Below are positions 6,518 through 10,683 of a stretch of 10,683 bases of DNA, in pieces; positions within the stretch are counted from its first letter, which is position 1, and each line of letters begins with the position of its first letter. The DNA comes from SIG435 sp045530725 (GTDB lineage: Bacteria; Bacillota; Clostridia; UMGS1810), in NCBI GenBank assembly GCA_045530725.1, contig JAZSCT010000031.1:1-10683 (forward strand). Reading direction: 5' to 3'. A model generated the notes under the pieces. That model did no database searches. It saw nothing but the letters and a program-made list of their open reading frames with translations, and was not told the origin of the DNA. A program made the position numbers and the translations under genes.

Positions 6518-7738
6518 ATGAAGATAGCAAATGACAATATCAGAGAGTATGTTTTCGGATTAGTAAAGTGGATTTTTGTATCTCTGATTCTTGGTGCGGT
6601 CTGCGGCATTGGGGGAAGCGTATTTCATCATGCTGTAGATATTGTTACTGAAATAAGAATGAAGTATATATGGATAATGTTGTTTCTGCCTGTAGGCGGA
6701 CTTGTTATCTACGGTATATATTCTTTGTTTAAAAAATGCGGAGATTTAAGCACAAACAGAGTAATAGAAGCGGCAAAAGGTAAGGAGGAAGTGCCTTTTG
6801 TAATGGCGCCTCTTATATTTATAGGTACCGTTATCACTCATCTTCTTGGCGGATCTGCAGGAAGAGAAGGTGCCGCATTGCAACTTGGCGGAAGTTTCGG
6901 TTACAAGGTAGCAAATATTTTAAGAATCAGAAAAGAGGATATAAGATATGTTGTAATGGCAGGTATGAGTGGGGTATTTGGAGCACTTTTCGGTACGCCT
7001 CTTACTGCAGCATTATTTTCTATGGAAGTTATGGTGGTAGGATCCATAAGTTATAAAGGGATTATCCCCTGTGTGGTTACTGCTTTTGTGGGAAGTGCTG
7101 TTTCGGATTATTTCGGATGCACAGGTGTTCACTATGACAACATTCTCTCCTGTGAACTGTCATTTGAAACCATACTGGCAGTAGTTGTTGTATCACTTGT
7201 ATGTGCTCTCACGGGAATGCTTTTTTGTACAACTATTCACAAAACCGAGCATCTTTCGGATAAATATATTCCAAATAAATACATAAGAGGTGCTGTGGGT
7301 GGAGTGATCATCATACTTCTTGCTTTTATATTCAGAACCACAGACTACAACGGCGCAGGAATGAATATAATTGATGATGCCATTTCAGGCCAGGCACGAT
7401 ACGAAGCATTTTTATTGAAAATAATATTTACTGCAATTACCATTGCGGCAGGATTTAAGGGCGGGGAGATTGTTCCCACATTTTTTATAGGTTCTACTCT
7501 GGGATGTTCATTGGGATTGATTTTTGGTTTTGATCCGTCATTTTGTGCGTCATTGGGATTTGTGGCATTGTTCTGTTCGGTGACAAATTGCCCTGTGGCA
7601 TCAATGATTCTTTCGGTGGAAGTGTTTGGCGGAGAAAACATAATTTTTTATGCAATAGCCTGTGCCATAAGTTTCTGTATGTCAGGTAAATGCAGTCTTT
7701 ATTCAAAACAGGAGTTTTCAGAAAATAAATATATATAG
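6518..7738 (+). CDS. CLC-family anion channel/antiporter, resembling the fluoride-type (CLC-F) clade
   Basis: CLC proteins are dimeric membrane channels or proton-coupled antiporters for Cl- or F-. From ATG 6518 the protein has 406 residues with about ten hydrophobic segments and no cytoplasmic CBS domains. The gating motif reads GSAGREGAALQLGG (112-125) with the gating glutamate at E117. The equivalent of the GxFxP filter motif reads GGEIVPTFFIG (315-325). GREGA in place of GREGP, the preceding HLLGGSAG and the GGE-V/I-P form recall the bacterial CLC-F fluoride/proton antiporters, but I infer this from memory of the clade. A GTG at 6503 is in frame but overlaps the ribosome binding site; GAGGA (6505-6509) is 8 nt from ATG 6518, so that start is preferred. 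No fluoride riboswitch is visible. Confidence 0.85.
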   Translation: MKIANDNIREYVFGLVKWIFVSLILGAVCGIGGSVFHHAVDIVTEIRMKYIWIMLFLPVGGLVIYGIYSLFKKCGDLSTNRVIEAAKGKEEVPFVMAPLIFIGTVITHLLGGSAGREGAALQLGGSFGYKVANILRIRKEDIRYVVMAGMSGVFGALFGTPLTAALFSMEVMVVGSISYKGIIPCVVTAFVGSAVSDYFGCTGVHYDNILSCELSFETILAVVVVSLVCALTGMLFCTTIHKTEHLSDKYIPNKYIRGAVGGVIIILLAFIFRTTDYNGAGMNIIDDAISGQARYEAFLLKIIFTAITIAAGFKGGEIVPTFFIGSTLGCSLGLIFGFDPSFCASLGFVALFCSVTNCPVASMILSVEVFGGENIIFYAIACAISFCMSGKCSLYSKQEFSENKYI

Positions 7739-7768
7739 AAAAATATTATTAAAAAAGGAGAGGATATA

Positions 7769-8623
7769 ATGAAATATCAGAACATAAGATTTCCGGGAGG
7801 AAAGGCAAAGGCTCTTACATTCAGTTATGATGACGGACACAGGACAGATGTGAGGATGGCAAAAACCCTTACAAAATATGGATTGAAAGGAACATTCAAT
7901 TTTACCAACACCCAAAGTGAAAAAAAGATCACAAAAGATGAAGTAAAAGACTTTATTATTTCAAAGGGGCACGAAGTTGCAATTCACGGAGCACATCATC
8001 GTGCACAAGGAATACTTCGCCCTATTGAAGGTATCAAGGAGGTCCTTGATTGCCGTCGTTATCTTGAAGAAGAGTACGGGTTGATTATAAGAGGTATGGC
8101 TTATCCCAATTCAGGTATAAGATGCCTTGCAAATGGTGCAACATACGAAAGTATAAAAAATTATCTTACCGAACTTGATGTGGCTTATGCAAGAACTGCC
8201 GGCGAAGATAATGATTCATTCAGACTTCCTCTGGACTGGCATGACTGGATGCCTACTGCACATCATAAAAATCCGAATCTTATGGAGTACATAGATAAGT
8301 TTCTTTCCAATAATCCTGATGAAAACAGGAGAATAGTCGCAAGATTTCCAATGCTTTTCAATCTATATGGACACAGTTTTGAATTCGAGAATGATAACAA
8401 CTGGGAACTTTTAGATGAAATATGCGAAAGATTTGCAAACAGAGAAGATATATGGTATGCTACAAATATAGAAATTTATGAGTATGTAGAAGCATATAAC
8501 TCATTAATATACAGCGCGCAGGGCGATATGATATACAATCCTACGCTTTTTGAAATATGGATTGATATAAGCGGAAAAATGTATTCCATTAAGCCGGGTG
8601 AAACTTTGAAAATTGAAGAATAA
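7769..8623 (+). CDS. polysaccharide deacetylase (NodB-fold) family protein
   Basis: The 284-residue protein has the NodB carbohydrate esterase layout, enzymes that remove acetyl groups from N-acetylated glycans using a divalent metal. Motif 1 is LTFSYDDG (16-23) with the catalytic-base and metal aspartates D21 and D22. Motif 2 is HGAHH (73-77), where H73 and H77 would complete the metal site. AYPNSG (111-116) fits motif 3 and YGHSFEF (200-206, H202) the final histidine motif. There is no signal peptide or membrane segment, so it should be cytoplasmic, unlike the exported peptidoglycan deacetylases; the substrate may be a soluble sugar or another amide. AAGGAG is 8 nt before the ATG. It lies 30 nt after the CLC gene with no terminator between them. 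Confidence 0.85.
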   Translation: MKYQNIRFPGGKAKALTFSYDDGHRTDVRMAKTLTKYGLKGTFNFTNTQSEKKITKDEVKDFIISKGHEVAIHGAHHRAQGILRPIEGIKEVLDCRRYLEEEYGLIIRGMAYPNSGIRCLANGATYESIKNYLTELDVAYARTAGEDNDSFRLPLDWHDWMPTAHHKNPNLMEYIDKFLSNNPDENRRIVARFPMLFNLYGHSFEFENDNNWELLDEICERFANREDIWYATNIEIYEYVEAYNSLIYSAQGDMIYNPTLFEIWIDISGKMYSIKPGETLKIEE

Positions 8624-8644
8624 ATTTTTAAGGAGATGTCTGAA

Positions 8645-9418
8645 TTGTTTGAAATGCTCTTTTTCGGTACCTGTTCGGGAACGGAGCCTATTAAGGGTAT
8701 GCATCATTGTGCATGGGCAATTAAGAAGAGTGATGGATACTACTGGTTTGATGCAGGCGAAAACTGCTCAAGAACAGCACACCTTATGGGAGAGAACTTA
8801 AGAAATGTAAAGAATATTTTCATTTCCCATCCCCATCTTGATCATATCGGCGGACTTATGAACCTTATTGCGGTTATAAGGAAACTCTTTTCAAGGGATA
8901 AGGCAATAAGAGAGGAGCCTCTGGGACTTTTTGTTCCGAAGATGGATCTGTGGAAGTATCTCAGACTGTATTTTCAGACAGGAGAACCGGATATTGAAAA
9001 TAGATTTAAGATAAATGCAAAAGAGATTAGTGACGGATTGATTTTTGAAGACGAAAATATCCGTGTGGAGGCTTTTTCCAACAAACATATGGAACACGCC
9101 TTGGGTGATGAAAAAATCTCTTATTCTTTCAGAATAACCATTGACGGGAAAGTAATTGTTTTCTCCGGTGATGTGAAGAACCTTGATGAAGTAGATAAGG
9201 TTGTGGGAGAAGGTTGTGATTTTCTCATTATGGAAACAGGACATCACGATGCAGATGATATTATTGATTATACTGAGACGCATAATGTAGATGTACTTTT
9301 GTTTAATCATCACGGAAGATATATTATCGAAAATCGTGAAGAAGCTGAAGAAAAGGCGAAGGCTTCTTCGAAAAAAACCATAATACTCAAAGATAAGGAC
9401 AGAATAGTGGTAAAATAG
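8645..9418 (+). CDS. MBL-fold metallo-hydrolase (probable TTG start)
   Basis: This is a metallo-beta-lactamase-fold hydrolase of about 257 residues. Numbered from the TTG, the zinc motif HPHLDH gives H62, H64, D66 and H67. Further probable ligands are H148 (SNKH), D176 (FSGD) and H222 (FNHHG). The layout (GTCSGTEP near the N-terminus, ISHPHLDHIGG, VFSGD) recalls the ribonuclease Z-like and phosphodiesterase-like subgroups, but the substrate is not readable. An ATG at 8636 directly touches AGGAG (8631-8635) with zero spacing and cannot serve well. TTG 8645 has a 9-nt spacing and is preferred; ATG 8654 is a third option. It lies 21 nt after the deacetylase gene and 1 nt before azlC, so it is an operon member. 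Confidence 0.82.
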   Translation: MFEMLFFGTCSGTEPIKGMHHCAWAIKKSDGYYWFDAGENCSRTAHLMGENLRNVKNIFISHPHLDHIGGLMNLIAVIRKLFSRDKAIREEPLGLFVPKMDLWKYLRLYFQTGEPDIENRFKINAKEISDGLIFEDENIRVEAFSNKHMEHALGDEKISYSFRITIDGKVIVFSGDVKNLDEVDKVVGEGCDFLIMETGHHDADDIIDYTETHNVDVLLFNHHGRYIIENREEAEEKAKASSKKTIILKDKDRIVVK

Positions 9419-9419
9419 C

Positions 9420-10139
9420 ATGACAGAAAATAACAGTTTTAAAAAGGGCATAGCAGATGGGATGCCTATTTGCCTGGGGTATCTTTCTGTAGCCTTTGCA
9501 TTCGGTATCTTTGCTACGGAAAAGGGCTTAAGCATTCTTCAGGCACTTATTGTGTCTATGACAAATGTGACAAGCGCAGGGCAACTTGCAGGTGTTCCCA
9601 TAATGGTTGCAGGCGGTACAATAGCAGAACTTATGCTCAGTCAGTTTATTATAAATTTAAGATATGCACTTATGTCAGTATCATTGTCCCAGAAACTTGG
9701 CAAAAGTGTAAGGATGAAAGACCGATTCATTATTTCCTTTATGATGACAGATGAGGTGTTCGGTGTGGCATCAGGCAACAGTAAGAGAGTAGGGAGAAAC
9801 TATCTCTTCGGGCTTATACTTACACCATTTCTCGGATGGAGTCTTGGCACACTTCTGGGCGCAGGGGCAGGCAATATCCTTCCTGTTATGGTGGTATCGG
9901 CTCTCGGTATTGCAATCTATGCAATGTTTGTTGCTATCGTAATACCTGAAGTGAAGAAATGCCGAAATACGCTTATGTGTGTAATCTTCGCGGTGGCTAT
10001 AGGCTGCATTTTGAATTTTGTGCCGGCATTTGTATTTATACCGGACGGTTTTAAAGTGATCATTGCGGCAGGTGTTTCAAGCGGAATATTTGCATTTTTG
10101 AAACCTCTTGAGGTAAAGGGGGATGAGGCAAATGAATAA
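9420..10139 (+). CDS. azlC: AzlC-family branched-chain amino acid exporter, large subunit
   Basis: AzlC with AzlD forms a two-component exporter; characterised relatives move branched-chain amino acids (and toxic analogues such as 4-azaleucine) out of the cell, and others act on different amino acids. The 239-residue length is normal. Family marks are the N-terminal FKKGIADGMPICLGYLSVAF (6-25), the TSAGQ segment and the conserved NLRYALMS stretch after the third hydrophobic region. Seven or so hydrophobic segments span the protein, ending in a charged tail. The ATG comes 1 nt after the upstream stop and has no good ribosome binding site, so it is probably translated by coupling to the MBL gene. 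It overlaps azlD by 8 nt. Confidence 0.93.
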   Translation: MTENNSFKKGIADGMPICLGYLSVAFAFGIFATEKGLSILQALIVSMTNVTSAGQLAGVPIMVAGGTIAELMLSQFIINLRYALMSVSLSQKLGKSVRMKDRFIISFMMTDEVFGVASGNSKRVGRNYLFGLILTPFLGWSLGTLLGAGAGNILPVMVVSALGIAIYAMFVAIVIPEVKKCRNTLMCVIFAVAIGCILNFVPAFVFIPDGFKVIIAAGVSSGIFAFLKPLEVKGDEANE

Positions 10140-10449
10140 TGTAAAATTTTTTGTGTATCTTATATGCATGGCAGGGGTAACATATCTTGTAAGGATGATA
10201 CCATTTGTCCTTTTCAAAAAAGAAATTAAGAACAAGTATGTGTTGTCATTTCTGCATTATATACCTTATGCGGTATTGTCCGTTATGACCATTCCTGCTA
10301 TTTTTTATTCTACAGAGAACATATGGTCAGCAGTAATCGGTACTGTCACGGCAGTAGTCCTTGCCTTTATGAATAAGAGCCTTCTTACAGTTGCCGCAGC
10401 ATCATGTGTTGCGGTGTTTGTGACAGAATATATAATGAAACTTATGTAA
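10132..10449 (+). CDS. azlD: AzlD-family branched-chain amino acid exporter, small subunit
   Basis: This is the small membrane partner of AzlC, 105 residues from the chosen start, with about four hydrophobic segments. YLVRMIPFVLF near the N-terminus and FLHYIPYAVLSVMTIPAIF after it are typical AzlD sequence. An ATG at 10123 is in frame but touches the GGGGG run (10118-10122). ATG 10132 has 9-nt spacing from it and overlaps the azlC stop as ATGAATAA, so it is preferred. No strong intrinsic terminator follows; only a weak A/T stem lies near 10453-10471. Confidence 0.92.
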   Translation: MNNVKFFVYLICMAGVTYLVRMIPFVLFKKEIKNKYVLSFLHYIPYAVLSVMTIPAIFYSTENIWSAVIGTVTAVVLAFMNKSLLTVAAASCVAVFVTEYIMKLM

Positions 10450-10472
10450 TGCAAAAAACTTTAAAAAAAGTG

Positions 10473-10501
10473 TTGACAAAATATAATCTATATGTTACAA
10501 T
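10473..10501 (+). promoter_or_regulatory. promoter of the tRNA-Glu gene
   Basis: TTGACA (10473-10478) and TACAAT (10496-10501) are spaced 17 bp apart. Initiation would fall near 10508, leaving a 5' precursor of about 44 nt. That precursor holds a 7-bp stem, ACTTCCG (10516-10522) with CGGGAGT (10533-10539), that RNase P processing would remove. Confidence 0.8.
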
Positions 10502-10551
10502 TCTAATGTTGTTTGACTTCCGGAGTATTTTTCGGGAGTAAATAAAAATGT

Positions 10552-10626
10552 GGCCCCTTGGTCAAGTGGTTAAGACACCGCCCTTTCACGGCGATAACAT
10601 GGGTACGAATCCCGTAGGGGTCACCA
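10552..10626 (+). tRNA. tRNA-Glu (anticodon UUC), CCA encoded
   Basis: The acceptor stem GGCCCCT pairs with AGGGGTC (one G-U), followed by discriminator A and an encoded CCA. The D stem is GTC/GAC. The anticodon loop CTTTCAC carries TTC, which reads GAA and GAG. The T stem ATGGG/CCCGT has a U-G wobble. Two features are odd: the T loop reads TACGAAT, with A in place of the nearly universal U55 (normally pseudouridine), and the outermost anticodon stem position is a C-A mismatch (27-43). The gene otherwise folds correctly and has its own good promoter, so it is called as functional, with some doubt. Confidence 0.92.
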
Positions 10627-10638
10627 TATTTATTACAG

Positions 10639-10664
10639 ACGGGATATTATTAATATCCCGTTTA
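10639..10664 (+). terminator. palindrome after tRNA-Glu, possible terminator or processing hairpin
   Basis: Arms at 10639-10649 (ACGGGATATTA) and 10651-10661 (TAATATCCCGT) are perfect complements around a single central base, so the true loop would open a few A-T pairs. The T-tract after it is short (TTTATAAT). Because another tRNA seems to start at 10671, it may serve as a weak terminator or as a spacer structure in a tRNA precursor. Confidence 0.5.
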
Positions 10665-10670
10665 TAATAC

Positions 10671-10683
10671 GGGCCTTTAGCTC
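10671..10683 (+). tRNA. 5' end of a second tRNA gene, cut by the window edge
   Basis: The last 13 bases, GGGCCTTTAGCTC, have the form of a tRNA 5' end: a 7-nt acceptor arm, T8-A9, and GCTC opening the D arm. The spacing after tRNA-Glu suits a tRNA cluster. The anticodon lies outside the window, so identity cannot be given. Confidence 0.55.

Noticed and set aside
8891..9535. Minus-strand open frame of about 214 codons opposite the MBL gene
   Set aside because: The MBL frame carries the HxHxDH motif and further metal ligands; the antisense frame has no recognisable feature and crosses into azlC.
10663..10668. TATAAT just before the partial tRNA
   Set aside because: It is only 2 nt from the tRNA 5' end, so initiation would fall inside the tRNA, and no -35 element fits because the palindrome occupies the region.
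1..10683. CRISPR array, insertion sequence, integrase, toxin-antitoxin or defence genes
   Set aside because: No regularly spaced repeats, transposase or recombinase motifs, or defence-type genes are visible in any frame.

Overview
The window is a low-GC stretch of an anaerobic Firmicutes chromosome, most likely class Clostridia. The reasons are A+T-rich codon use, strong AGGAG-type ribosome binding sites, textbook TTGACA/TATAAT promoters with 17-bp spacers, and a complete maturation gene set for [FeFe] hydrogenase, the hallmark of H2-evolving fermenters. I cannot name the species.

Layout. Positions 1-246 hold no intact gene; there is a small hairpin and a 51-codon minus-strand reading frame without a start, possibly a decayed fragment or dispersed repeat. 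A GNAT acetyltransferase (247-753, +) follows and converges, through a bidirectional terminator (805-845), on a minus-strand operon. Read from its promoter near 5023-4995, that operon is: a TM1266-type small ACT-like protein, hydE, hydG and hydF (4868 to 857). These three enzymes build the diiron subcluster of the H-cluster. The hydrogenase itself (hydA) is not in the window. All junctions are tight: 8-nt overlap, 19-nt gap, 4-nt overlap.

A divergent intergenic region (4869-5158) separates the hyd operon from a plus-strand block of membrane and metabolic genes. It holds two strong back-to-back promoters, a perfect 12-bp direct repeat, a 9-bp direct repeat, and a terminator-like hairpin in each leader. 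The plus block runs: CPA2-type cation/proton antiporter (5159-6460); hairpin; CLC anion channel/antiporter resembling the fluoride-type clade (6518-7738); NodB-type polysaccharide deacetylase family protein (7769-8623); MBL-fold hydrolase (8645-9418); and the AzlC/AzlD pair (9420-10449). The last five genes are nearly contiguous and probably co-transcribed. A tRNA-Glu(UUC) with its own promoter follows (10552-10626), then a hairpin and the first 13 nt of what looks like another tRNA at the right edge.

No clear new multi-gene system is visible. The most interesting signals are regulatory: the structured leader in front of the hydEGF operon, with a possible antiterminator pairing; the hairpin sitting on the transcription start of the antiporter; and the repeats in the divergent promoter region. 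The tRNA-Glu gene also carries an unusual T-loop base and a weakened anticodon stem.
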